NCBI RefSeq assembly: GCF_033118175.1
Contig: NC_083694.1
Location: forward strand, 31,136,108-31,200,107
DNA: 64,000 nucleotides
Direction: 5' to 3'
Source: Dama dama
Taxonomy: Eukaryota > Chordata > Mammalia > Artiodactyla > Cervidae
Positions within the stretch are counted from its first letter, which is position 1, and each line of letters opens with the position of its first letter. Of this stretch, positions 32,901 through 45,000 are shown one piece after another. Under the pieces are notes generated by a model. It saw only the letters and a list, made by a program, of their open reading frames with translations, made no database searches and was not told where the DNA came from. The position numbers and the translations under genes were made by a program.

Positions 32901-35748
32901 ACAATAATGGTTATGACAAATATGACAAATACTATGAATTTATTATCTATTGTCTAATCATACACTGTATAATAATTATCATTATTGTAAGGGGTGTCAG
33001 GAAATTTGTACACCCTAGCAAGTGGCTTAATACCATGTTCGATGCCTATCAAACTGTGGAAACTGGGGAATCAAGGAGAGGGCCGTTAAGCACAAAACGA
33101 GAGTAGATATGGGGCCCTGGAGCAGGGAGATGAAAGGTGTGGATGAATTTACCTTACATGAGCAATGATCTTAATATCGTCCTTGGTGAATAATCAAACT
33201 TCTTTATAAGGAGTAAGGTCCTAAAATTAGTAATCTGCTCAGACTCACACAAAAGTCAAGATCAAATAGAACTGTGTTTTGTGTATCCCGAGTGCTCATT
33301 CTGGGATAGATCCTGAAGGTTCCTACAGGGAGCTGTCTATCCATACCAGGATACTGTACTTGCCAATTTTATTTCTGACACAGAGAGATACCTTGGATAC
33401 TGCAGAGGACAAGAGAAGAGCACCATTGCAACAATCGAGCACCAATGCTGTCTTACAGTGTAAGTCAATAAAAATCTCTGTCTCTTGGTTTCCTTGTATT
33501 GTAAATGATAATAACCACCCATGGTAACCACTTAACAGGGTTGGAGAGTGCCAGTTGAAATCCATAAGGGACCCTATGCTGTTGCAATTATGTAAACACA
33601 GGGATAATCTCACTTTTAAGAATCAGTTTTGAATGACTTCAGATCCATGTGTTAAGGACAAAAGCTTTATAAAACTAATGAAAAATTGGACTTACATCCT
33701 GTACTTTGACATCAAGCATCAACATTTCAAATTTCAGGTTTGTACAAGGACTGCTACCAGCGGACAGTTAAATAAACACATTGTATTTAAAAAACTTTTT
33801 CTTCATGTAGTGAAGCCACTCAACAGTGGGAAGCTGTCACAAATAAGGATACTGACAGGGCAAATACAGCAAATACAGTTCTACCTAAAAGGGCGGATTC
33901 CTTCTCTGTGTTTTCTATAGGTCTCCTATATTAAATTTAAAATTATCAGCTATAAATGATCAATTTTAAAGGAAAGAACTGGGTCCAAAACCAACTATAA
34001 AATAATGTGGGCATGTAAATAAATTATTTTTAGCTTTGTGATAACTTTCACCATTGACGTGACACTGAGAATAAAATTTCTTTCATGTCTTCGGTGTTCA
34101 GGACAAACAGAATAAACATATGCTGAATTTAAATATTTATAAGATTCTTTCCAGACAGGAACATTATGAAATAATCAATAAACTAAGTTTTACAAAGCAG
34201 GATGCATCTGGCCAAAAAAGAATAGAAGATCCATTTATTACTCACCAAGCATGAATGTTTTCTAACATGTGTGGTAAATACCTATGATTTTTCCACCTAT
34301 TTTCCTTTTTGGAAGTTTATCACTATATATTCTGAGACAATCTGCTCCCCTAGACTATGGAGTTTGAATAAAGCAGATTTGGTTGATTTTTTTTCCTTAG
34401 ATGAATACACAAAGACCCTTAAAAAACAAGTGTTGTTTAAAATAAGGCATGATGAGTATATTTAATATTTATTAAAAATACAGCATCTACCAAAAGACCT
34501 TGAAACTGAACTCTAGCTCTTCCAGCCCAATTCTGCACGAGAGAGTTAAGTAAGCTCAGAATAAAAGGTTTAGGGAAAGCACTAAAAAAGAAGGGATAAA
34601 GACAGAAGACTGCCTCCCAAAATATAAAGAAAGAAAAAAAGAAACAAACCTTCCCCCCTCACCAGAAACAAACAAGTAAACTGCTTCCCCTATACTTTTT
34701 CAAATGCTGGGAATGATCCACTTTGACCTATGCATATTAGTGTAAAAATAAAAGCTAAAAGACTGGTTTTCCTTATGTATTTTCAAGAAAAGAATTATAC
34801 ACACAGCTGACAGCTCATTTGAATTTCCTTTATTGCTTTTTAAAAGTAGATTCTCCATTCTAGTTTCATTGCACTTGGAGGCATCCATTTCTTAAGATGA
34901 ATTTTATTTTGTCACTATGGTCCCAAATTTGTCACGTGACTATTTCTGCAGGTTCATTAAACTAATCCCCTGAAATGCCTCATATCTCTTAACTTTGAAT
35001 AACATGAATGGCTCAGTGGCCTTGGGTCACCCAGGCCAGCCACAGAGTTAATAAGAGAATTTTCCCACTGGCCAGGGAAGCATCAAGGATAAAAACAGAA
35101 CCTGACCACTCTTCTGACGTAATTACATCAGGCTTTCCCTTTCCATGAACCAAACCAAGGAGGGAAAGCAGAGGAACAGGGCTCCTGGTTCACTCAATGG
35201 ACAAGCGGTTGGAGGAGACAGAAAATGAAGATGATGAGACCACAGACAGGAGCAGTGTTCTGAGGCCCCCAGTGTGCCTGAGCATGGCCATCACCTCGCC
35301 CTACTGGTCCGTGCTCCCGGAACACGCACGTCTGGAATGCAGAGACCACACTGACTCATTTTGTTTGTTTCCTCAGGACCCAGGACAAGGCCCAACCAAA
35401 TACTCTGACAAATTTGAAACTGCTAATGTTTGGGGTAACATTATCAAATATACTCTGCCCTTGATATGTGGCAGAAATGGAAGGGTCTAATAAACTGAAT
35501 CACACTTACAAACATTACAAGTAGAACTTACTGCAATGAATTATGTTAAGTGAAGAATGTCCACTTAAGTAATCAATTTTGCAAAATTAAATGTAATATA
35601 TTGGGTGGGCCTAAAGTGAGATATAATGACAATAGCTTGGTTTTCTATCAAGCTGAATTTGGAGGAAGACATTTTGAATTAGGGTCATTTATTAAGTTTC
35701 AGAACCTCCAGTCCCTTTACATAATTGAGTGTGACCAAGATAGATAGA
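32901..35748. other. Intron, no recognised features
   Basis: About 2.8 kb of AT-rich unique sequence. A plus-strand open frame at 35197-35490 covers a GC-richer patch; a piece near 35300-35345 (CTCCCGGAACACGCACG) could be a degraded L2 fragment. Nothing else recognised. Confidence 0.4.
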
Positions 35749-35955
35749 GGGCTTCTCTGGTGGCTCAGACAGTAAAGAATCAGCCTGCAATGCAGGAGAG
35801 CCAGGTTCGATCCCTGGTAGGGAAGATCCCTTGGAGAAGGAAATGGCAACCCACTCCAGTATTCTTGCCTGGAGAATTCCATGGACAGAGGAGCCTGGTG
35901 AGCTACAGTCCATGGGGTCACAGAGAGTCAGACATGACTGAGTCACTAACACTTT
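35749..35955 (+). mobile_element. Bov-tA SINE
   Basis: Complete from GGGCTTCTCTGGTGGCTCAG to CATGACTGAGTCACTAACAC. Flanked by imperfect copies of AAGATAGATAG / AAGACAGATAG. Confidence 0.95.
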
Positions 35956-36439
35956 TGCTTACTTCATTTTCAAGACAGATAGAAGTAAAGCAATTAAGTG
36001 TTTAGCAATTGGCCTACTTTTTTATGTCAGGATAAAACAGAACCTCAAAATTCCCTAGGAGTTTTTTGTTATGATTTTAAAAACTTTTCATTTCTTCATT
36101 CTGAAATAGATTCCCTTTTTTTAAAAAAATTGCTGTACTTTTTTTTAGAAATGTGCCCCAGATTTTTCTTGTCTGAGAAATTATGAAATTTTTATTCTAA
36201 GTAGTGTACATAACTTTAAAACTAATATTTATTTTGGTTATTGAAACTAAAATAAACAATGTGGTGGATTCTATTCACTATCTCCACACCCTTTGGCAAG
36301 TTTTCTCTGACCAACCTAGATGCTCAGCCAGGGTGATGGTACACTTGTCAGGTTTATTGAAAGCTTGACCAGATTAATGGCCCATTCAGTGAGAAGTGCT
36401 ATGTTGCTCACTACGCAAGATGGAAAAACATATAATACT

Positions 36440-36975
36440 TTCTCAAGTGCAAATCAGAACTATAATGAGGTATCAAATCATACTGGTCAAAATGACCATC
36501 AGCAAAAAGTCTACAAATAAAAAATGCTGGAGAAGGTTGGGAGAAAAAGGAACCTTCCTACACAGCTGGTAGAAAGAGAAATTGGTACAATCACTGTGGA
36601 GAAGAGTATGAAGGTTCCTTTAAAAACTAAAAATAGAACTACCATATGACCCAGCAATCCCACTCCTGTGATATCACTTAGGTGTGGAATAAAAAAAACA
36701 CAAAAATGCTACAAATGAACTTATATACAAAATAGAAATAGACCCAGAGGCATAGAAAACAAACTTAATGGTGATCAAAGGAGAAATGAGGGGGAGGAAT
36801 AAATTAGGAGTTTGGGGATTAACATAAACATACTATTATATATAAAATAGGTAACTAACAAGGACTTACTGTACAGCATAGGGATCCATATCCAATATTT
36901 CATAAAAATTTGATATATATCTAAAACTAACCCAATATTTTAAATCAACTATGCTTCAATTTAAAAAAAAAAAAA
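36440..36975 (+). mobile_element. L1 3' fragment (ORF2 end and 3' UTR)
   Basis: ORF2-end text (CATATGACCCAGCAATCCCA) followed by the L1 3' UTR (ACTGTACAGCATAGGGATCC, TAAATCAACTATGCTTCAAT) and an A14 tail. Many substitutions and small deletions; no usable frame remains. Confidence 0.9.
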
Positions 36976-37099
36976 ACATTTCTCTCAAGGAATTCACCAT
37001 CCGGTGGGGAACAGAAGTCTATGTAACCAGGAAGATGGTGCAGGTTACAGAAAGAGCATGGGTCTTAGAAGTCTTAGTTACTGAATAATTAAACACCAA

Positions 37100-37595
37100 A
37101 TGAAGAGTCTCTCCTTGACCAAACTTTAGTCAGGTTCCCCTAAGTCCTCTTTTCAATTAGGCTTTGACCTTGGGCTTCACTGTCTGCCCTTGCCAGGCCT
37201 TCATTGCCAGGTTTAGCAAGAATATTACCAGTTTAGAGAGAATCTCCTACCCTTGATAACTGATCAACCTAAATATCTGATCAAATTCCCTTCCCCTCCC
37301 CCACCCACGATGTGATGTCTGGTCACCTTGGCCTGCCTTTAGGAAGAATCCTGTTAGATCCATTTAGCCAGAGTCCTCCCTTGTCTCTGGTGTTTCTTCT
37401 GAGTAATTTTCTGTCAACTGACTCCACAATCCCACACCCCCACCATCCTGCTCCTTGACTATGAACCCCCACTCTTCCTTGTATATGAAACTGAGCCACG
37501 TTCTATACTAAGTTCTCTCCCTCGCCCATTACAATAGTGCCTCAATAAAATCTATTCTTACCCCTTTAACTCCTGCAAGGCTCTGGTTTCTTTGA
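37100..37595 (+). mobile_element. LTR-like element, probably a solo LTR
   Basis: Pyrimidine-rich ~0.5-kb block that begins TGAAGAGTCTCTCC. It has a TATA-like word at 37482-37489, a polyadenylation signal AATAAA at 37544-37549, then a T-rich stretch ending near GATACCTCTCCA. The order U3-like, TATA, polyA signal, short U5 fits an old endogenous-retrovirus LTR. No internal genes accompany it. Family and exact ends are uncertain. Confidence 0.6.
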
Positions 37596-37726
37596 TACCT
37601 CTCCAAGATTTATTTTGCTCCTTTGGAGAATAAGATTATTATTATCAATATTAAAAATGAAATAAAATATTATTTTAGTTGAGGCCAAATCCCTATTAGT
37701 CATTCAGAAAATACTATTTTTTTTCT

Positions 37727-37753
37727 TGTGTGTGTGTGTGTGTGTGTGTGTGT
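37727..37753. repeat. (TG)n microsatellite
   Basis: Thirteen TG units adjoining the 3' end of a minus-oriented SINE. Confidence 0.97.
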
Positions 37754-37957
37754 ATTAGTCACTCAGTCATGTCTGACTCCTTGTGACCCCGTGGACTGTA
37801 GCCTGCCAGACTCCTCTGTCTATGGGATTCTCTAGGCAAGAATACTGGAGTGGGTAACCATTCCCTTCTCCAGGGGATCTTCCCGACCCAGGGATTGAAC
37901 CTGGGTCTCCTGCATTGCAGGCAGATTCTTGACTGTCTAAGCCACCAGGGAAGCCCA
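37754..37957 (-). mobile_element. Bov-tA SINE
   Basis: Minus-oriented: ATTAGTCACTCAGTCATGTC at the left, AAGCCACCAGGGAAGCCCAC at the right. Confidence 0.95.
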
Positions 37958-39500
37958 CTTTGTTTCTTACTTACAGTTAAAGTATGTGTTTTAACACCCC
38001 CAAACACATAATAACATAGTCTGTGGTGTACTGGGGCTTCAGGGCAAGAAGAAATACATTCAGGGCGGATGCGTTGTCTCCTACAGCTCCAAGAAGACCA
38101 CACATGAAAGAGGTCTCTCTGCCCAGATGACTATGACTATGTGTGAGCCCATGAAGAGGAAACTATGAATTTTAGCCGAGTTACAATTAGTTCCCAGATG
38201 CTCAACTTGGCCTCTATGTCTCAGACTCATTGTCTCAAAGGGAAGACAATACTAATGATCCATCTTGCACGGTATATATGAAAAAAATATCTATTTCATG
38301 TTTTAAAGGTCACTGAATATATAACAGCTAGATAGTTAAAGCAAAATACCATATTCATCAGTGAAATAGAAAAGTTTAGCAGCATTCATCTGTTCTCATT
38401 TTAAATTTACCACAGTATGTAAATTAGAGGATTTAAAAAAGCATCAGGCAAAAATCTGAGCTAGGTGCGAATGAAAAGCACAATCAGAAGCAAATTTGTG
38501 ACTGCTTGAAGTGTAAGAGTTTGCCAAATGGGCTGGTACTTAGATTTTACTACTAATCTGAGTTTATACAAAGCCAATAGAAAGATCCCAATTATTGTTA
38601 AATACCCAGAGTAGAAATTTGCTGCTAAACTGCTGTATAGTATTGGTCTCAGGTTGGTTTTTGTAAGCAGCTTATTTTAGGTACTGAAATTATCACAGGA
38701 ATACCACACACAGAGCTGAACTTTAAATACACAGTCCCAGGCATATATATAGCCTGAGGAAAATAAACTCAATACAATTTGGATTAGAGGCTGAATTACC
38801 TGATTTTAAAAAATATTTTGCAGTAGTAGAACCTACTTAGCCAGGAACACTAGTTATCCTACCAACTTAACATGACAAGATACAACTGATGGCAAAATGA
38901 GATAACCTGATCATTCTTAACAGGATTTTCTTACATCCAAAACATTCACACTCTATCAGAAAAGTACAGAGGCGGGTTTGTGATTCACACTCTTGTAGAT
39001 CTCAGTGGGCCAATATGTTGCATTGAGACATCAGCCTACTATTTAAACAGCACCTTGTCTGGTTTCCATGGAACGAATTATCTTCAAAAACAAAATGAAC
39101 TAGATTAAGTTGAAGCCCAGGGAAGGTTAAACTCAGGAATGCTGCACATTCTTGGGAGACCTTGGGAGCCCTGCTGACTTGGGCTGGGGCCTTGAGCCAG
39201 CCAAAAGTGAAATTTCGCATCAGAAACAGCTTAAGTGACTACCAAGTCCAGCCGGAGAGACAAGGAGATAGATGTCCAGTCAGGTGCCAAGACCACCCCT
39301 GCTTCAAGACCAATCTTGTGACAAGACAGCATAAACCTCAGTCTCAGAATGCTTTTGATTATTTCCCACTTTCTCAAGTCATATCATGATATTTAATCAA
39401 CTCTGAAAAGTGGGGATAATAAAATAAATGTCTTTTCTACCTCATAATGCCTAATCATTCAAAATGTTACACTTTTTTAGTGTCTGCTGTATTCTAAACA
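37958..39500. other. Intron, no recognised features
   Basis: Unique AT-rich sequence. The MIR-like words near 38180-38260 (GTCTCAGACTCATTGTCTCA) are too decayed to call. A MIR-type fragment (TGTCTGCTGTATTCTAAACA) touches the next SINE. Confidence 0.4.
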
Positions 39501-39506
39501 CTGTTC

Positions 39507-39719
39507 TGCTGTGCTGCTTAGTCGCTGAGTCGCGTCCAACTCTTGGCGACTGCGTGTACTGTAGCCCGCCGGGCTCCTCTGTCCGTGGGATTTCCCAGGC
39601 AAGAATACTGGAGTGGGTTGCCACTTCCTCCTCCAGGGGATTTTCTTGACCCAGGGATTGAATCTGGGTCTTCTGAACTGCAGGCAGATTCTTTACCGCT
39701 AAGCCACCTGGGAAGGCCC
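39507..39719 (-). mobile_element. Bov-tA SINE
   Basis: Minus-oriented: CTGCTTAGTCGCTGAGTCGC at the left, CTAAGCCACCTGGGAAGGCC at the right. Confidence 0.94.
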
Positions 39720-40036
39720 TGTAGCTTTTTACACCCTCTGAAGAGAAGTCTTGGCATCCCATCTCTATAAAAAGTTCCCCAACATTTCCAGGCTGGACCT
39801 CTGTCTGTCTTCAGTGATCCTGTACTGTTCCATGCCTATCTCTACTACAGTCTTTACCACATGGGGCTCGTGAGGACTTTGCACCTCCTCCAGAGAACAA
39901 GGGAGGGGTCCGTGATTACTCAATATATCTTACGTATCTCCAAGGCCTGTAGTTCCTATCACGTAACCACGTTTGTTTGTGTTGGTTTATTTTTGTTTTG
40001 AATGGACCAAACCATTCTGTAGTTTTAAAAGGTAAT

Positions 40037-40208
40037 GTGTGTATGTTAGTTGCTCAGTCCTGTCTGACGCTTTGTGACCCAGTGGATACACCAGGAGCCC
40101 ACCAGGCTCCTCTGTCCATGGGATTCTCCAGGCAAGAATACTGGAGTGGGTTGCTATTCTCTTCTCCAGGGGATCTTCCTGACTCAGGGATCAAACCCAG
40201 GTCTCCAG
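40037..40208 (-). mobile_element. Bov-tA SINE, head missing
   Basis: Bov-A unit from GTATGTTAGTTGCTCAGTCC to AGGGATCAAACCCAGGTCTC; the final tRNA-derived part is lost and replaced by AGCTAATAGCTCATAGC. Confidence 0.9.
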
Positions 40209-40234
40209 CTAATAGCTCATAGCTAATAAAGCCA

Positions 40235-40327
40235 TTTCCTTCTCCAGGGGATCTCCCAATCCAGGGATTGAACCTAGGTCTCTGGCACTGCAAGCAGATT
40301 CTTTACTCTCTGAACCCCAGAAGTCCC
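40235..40327 (-). mobile_element. Bov-tA head-only insertion
   Basis: Only the tRNA-derived head and the start of the Bov-A unit (TTCCTTCTCCAGGGGATCTC to CTGAACCCCAGAAGTCC). Flanked by the 12-bp duplication CTAATAAAGCCA (40223-40234 and 40328-40339), so it is a separate insertion whose 3' end is missing. Confidence 0.85.
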
Positions 40328-40688
40328 CTAATAAAGCCAGGTGTGTTCAAATCCTAATAGACTGGTGGGGAAAAAAAGGACATATGGAATCAGCATATAT
40401 TAACCCTAACCATTAGGCTAACAGCTTTTAAACAAAAAAAAAAATCAGTTTCTAGATAATTATTCATTAATTCAACATAGTTTTATACACCAAGACTTCA
40501 GAGACTAACTCATGATTCACACAGAAGACGTCACAATCTAATAAAAGAGAAGAACATAGAACACCATGAAAACAGTGCTCTAAGAGCTAGGAAATAGAAA
40601 CAGTTACTATAGACATAAGAGGGAGTGACTGCCTAGAATTAAGAAATGCTGGCTTCTAGGGAGAGCTCAACTTTCTATTAGTCCTGCC

Positions 40689-40900
40689 CCTGAGAAAGTG
40701 AAGTCGCTCAGTCGTGTCTGACTCTTTGCAATCCCATGGACTGTAGCCCACCAGGGTCCTCCATCCATGGAGTTTTCTAGGCAGGAGTACTGGAGTGGGT
40801 TGCCATTTTCTTCTCCAGGGGATCTTCACAACTCGGGGATCGAACCCGGGTCTCCTGCACTGCGGGCAGACGCTTTACCGTCTGAGCCACCTCCTGTCCC
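40689..40900 (-). mobile_element. Bov-tA SINE
   Basis: Minus-oriented: GAGAAAGTGAAGTCGCTCAG at the left, TACCGTCTGAGCCACCTCC at the right. Retains many CpG sites in the head. Confidence 0.94.
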
Positions 40901-41212
40901 TAGCCACCCCCAAATCCTTCCCTGAAAGCTGTTGCTATATGAGATATCCGCAGATCAGGCCCAGACACCTTTTTCAGCCTATCCTTGTGGTCATTTAGTC
41001 TACACATTGAAGAGTGGGAGATCTAGGACCCTATGACGGGAATGCAGACAGGAGTGAAGGGAGGCTGTCTGGGCCACCTCATTTGCAGTCATTCAAACCT
41101 CTCTATTCAAGGCAAAAAGCCAAAAGGAGTTCAGGCCGCTATGACCCAGCCAGGCCTAGCAGGAGTTAACCTTGCAGGTAAACACAGTGGCATAATCCTA
41201 AATAAGAATTGT

Positions 41213-41405
41213 GGGCTTCCCAGGCAGTTCAGACGGTAAAGATTCTGCCTGCAATACGGAAGACCAGAGTTCGATCCCTGGATTGGGAAGATGCCCTGGA
41301 GAAGGGAATGGCAACCCACTCTAGTATTCTTGCCTGGAAAATCCATGGACAGAGAAGCCTAGTGGGCTACAGTTGATGGGGTCACAAAGAGTCAGACACA
41401 ACTGA
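41213..41405 (+). mobile_element. Bov-tA SINE
   Basis: From GGGCTTCCCAGGCAGTTCAG to GTCAGACACAACTGAGGG; the end of the tail is missing. Confidence 0.94.
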
Positions 41406-41999
41406 GGGAAGAAGTATTGTGACACTGTGAAATGCAAAACTATGTTCTAAGAGCCATGTGGGAAAACTGGAGCACTGCAAGATATAGGTCACAAAAATGA
41501 TTATTTAAATGTAGGACAGATAGAGAAGTCAAGTATATTTGGTTTGAGCTGGAAATGATCATTTCTTTCCAAGGATCAGCTTCTAAGGGCCCTTCTGGCC
41601 ATGTAAAAAGAAGAAAAGTGTTTCCCAGCCTCAATTCTACATTATCATCTGCATCAATGATACAGAAATCACTAGCATTATGTGAAATGTTAATTTTTGT
41701 TTTAGCTGATTAAAAAAAACTGTCACAAAAGTTGCATCTTAATAATTATTCTGTAATATATTAGGCCATTTGTGGAAAACAAAAGCTTGGAAAATGTATA
41801 ACCCATTCCAAATAACTGTCATAAAATTTATAAAGTCAAAGTCATTTGTTTAACTGTTAACAACCTTAACAAGTAGCTCCATTAAGCATGACCTATAAAC
41901 CTTGCAAAATAAGGACCAACTAATAACACAATGTAGCTAAATGGCCTAAATAGAGTGAGAGCTCCATTTGTTTTAATGAGATCAAAGCATACTTAATAG

Positions 42000-42090
42000 T
42001 TGTGATTAATATTTACTGAGTGCTCACTGGTTGTGCATTACTATGCAGTAAACATTTAGATTTATATTACTTAATGATAGTAATTAGATG
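42000..42090 (-). repeat. MIR fragment
   Basis: AATATTTACTGAGTGCTCAC then GCATTACTATGCAGTAAAC: the tail region of minus-strand MIR. Confidence 0.5.
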
Positions 42091-42099
42091 CACATATCT

Positions 42100-45000
42100 T
42101 GAGCAGTTTTTCCATGTGTGGGGATGTGGATAAGAGGTTATAAATTATTTTTAAGTTGTATGTACACATCAAACTCTGCTTTTGTCTCATTTTTTTTTTT
42201 CCCTTTTATAGTTTTGGGAGACTGAAAAAGGTGAGGTAGAAGACAAAAATGACTGTGGATTCATTTAGCGAGTGACTTCTGAGGGCCTGGCCCTTGGCTA
42301 TGTACTAGAGAAACAATGATAACTAGGACATTGTTCCTGTTCTTAAGAAACTCCTACGTGAGTTAGACATTCAAAGATATGTGGTAATAGAGATAATCAA
42401 GACTTCCAGGAACTATTCTTTTCCAAATCCATTCTTTGACATGGCCTCAGTAACCTGGAATAATCACACCTCAACTTTCACCTGTGGATAACAGACTCCC
42501 ACTGTGTGGCAGTGTGGCTGTACGCAACAGCCACAAACAGCTCTTCCTACGTAGGGGTTGGAAAGCATAGATGTGGTATTCATGCCACACACTAGAGTCT
42601 AGAAGGAAACAGTGAAAATAAAAACAGAGTTTGGAACAGGAAAAGTAAGGGACGAAAGATGATTCAAGAGCCATGAAAAAATTACACAGGTCCTCCATGA
42701 AGTGCTACAGTGGGTCATTTTCAACTTTGGATTAACATGTCTCCAAAAACAGCCCTATAGAGCAGTTTATGCCACACCCTCATACCCCCATTTGCAAAGT
42801 TTTAAATTTTGACATTTTAATTTATAATTTTATTTATAATATTATTTTAAGCCAACTTAAACTTTAAAACTTTAAAGTTTAAAACTTTAAAAATGATTAA
42901 TAATTTCTCAGATTTATGAAGACTTTTTAATACACTAATGTGTAGTTTGACTTTTCAGAGAAAGAGTCTTTGTAATATATCCCAAACTAAAACACACAGC
43001 ATTCCTTTTTTCAAAAACCATTTTGCATGACTGATTGCCCATAGAAAACATATTGAAAAATGCTGCCCTATCCCTCTGTGCCACAACAAATGTAGCAAGG
43101 GAGTAAAGAGGCAGCTACATAGCATATTTGTGTGTTTGTTTTGTGAAGTGGGTGTGTAATATAATCATCTTGATAAATACTGATTTAATTAAGAAAGGAA
43201 AATGCAATGGATGCATAAACCAAAAGAATGACAAGAGGAGAAGGTGAAGGATTATATTCATAACCCAATTTAGAAAAAGGATAGTTGTTAATTACTTGTT
43301 GATTTGTTCATTCATTATTTAGGAATGAGACTTACTGCATCCATAGTACCCTTTAAAAACCAGACACAGGTTCTTAATACAAAAATTTATTGAAACCAAT
43401 TTTGAAATCACTTGCATTTTTCAGCTGTGCAACTTCCTAGGAGAGCAGTTCTTCCAGGATTTTATACAGAGAGTAGATCCGTTCCCTAAAGAAAGCAGGG
43501 CTACATCCCCAAGGATCCCCAACTGAGTAGCAAATCACTTGAAAATCTGTACATGAGGGGTCATTCTCTAGGCTAAACAGTGGCCACTGCTTTTACTGCC
43601 AAGCAGTTGTGGAACATTCACTGAGTATAAGAATGCTCCGTTTGCCCATCTTTTGGGGAATGTGAAGCTGGCCTAAGACCCAGGGGGAAGAGAAAGCAAA
43701 AAGGGAACAAAAAGTTAACTTTCTTCTGCCTCCAGGTTGGTTGCCTCCTCTCTGGTATTGATACGAAGGGGAAAACTGTGCATGGAGAATGCAATGCAGC
43801 TTCTCCTATAAAACTAGTTTGGTGTATATCTTCACTTGTCTGACTCTAGTTGTTCCTTCCAAAGTATAGCAGAAACTCTCTGAATGGAAGGCCACTTAAC
43901 CCTGATCACCTGATGAACCAACACTCTCCCTTCCTCTCTATTACATGTGTTGAATGGTGTCCAGGGCACTCTCAGTACTCATGGCCATTGGCTGGGTGTT
44001 TGTGCTCTCACCAGCTGTGTTATATTTCCCAAAGTCTGTTGTGTTTCTTCCCAAGTCTGTACACGCTGCTAACATAGGCATAACTTAATGTCTAGTGAAC
44101 TCAGAAATATGATTATTAGAAATTACGTTTGCTGATTCTTTGAAAACAAAGTAGAATGATTTAGAAAGAATCAAAAAGGCTGAGTTTAAAAGAAGCCTGT
44201 CAAATTAAGTGTGCATGAAATAAATGTAAAAGACATGGTGGGAGAGCAAGAGGGTCATTAAAATAGCAAATTCTGCATGGAAGTTGCTTCTCAAGTATCT
44301 TTATGTCCTCAGTTGTTTCAGCGAAATCAAAATTGGGTGAATCAAAAGAGGCAATTTTGGTATCATTTACCCAGGGAAAATGATACGGAACTCCAAATAG
44401 GGCAATTCATACACGAAGAAGATGTCTTGGCCTAAACATAGTGTCACTTGCTATGACTTCCTGACTTTTCAATTAATCACCCAACTTCTGGTCTCAAGCT
44501 TACTGGATGAGCCACTTTCTGCCAACATCTGTTTAATATTTTCCTTCTGACTTTTAGTACTAACCCATTGCCCTACTTGTGGGAACACATAAACTATTGA
44601 GAGGGTACAGCAGAAAACATAGAAGCAGAAAACAGATTCTAGTCATTACGTGAACTGTAGTCTTAGAAATCATCTTATCTCTTTGGGCCACCTTCCTCAT
44701 CTATAAAGTGTCCTCCGTCCTTGTAGGGATGGAGGATGAGAGGTAGGTTGTAAGAGAAGGAGTGGGACTAGATAATCTTTCAGGTATCTTCTGCTTATTT
44801 AAAATGCCATTCTATGCAATTCAGCCTGAATTTTGAAGAACAAGCACAGTTCTTCAAAACATCTGTTAATCTTTATTTGGAATATAACATAAATATTCAG
44901 GAAAAATACATTAATTCTTTGTTAATGTAAAGAGTAAGTAAATAAATTTATTTGAGAAAACAAATATTATTTAGAATTTTTAGAAGTTTTAGTTACAAAA

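Noticed and set aside
35197..35490. 97-codon plus-strand open frame with acidic start
   Set aside because: No similarity recognised; overlaps a possible L2 fragment and has an internal acceptor-like tract, but nothing upstream to pair with it.
38000..38170. Possible processed pseudogene (exon-like composition)
   Set aside because: No known protein recognised in any frame, no poly(A) tail and no flanking duplication.
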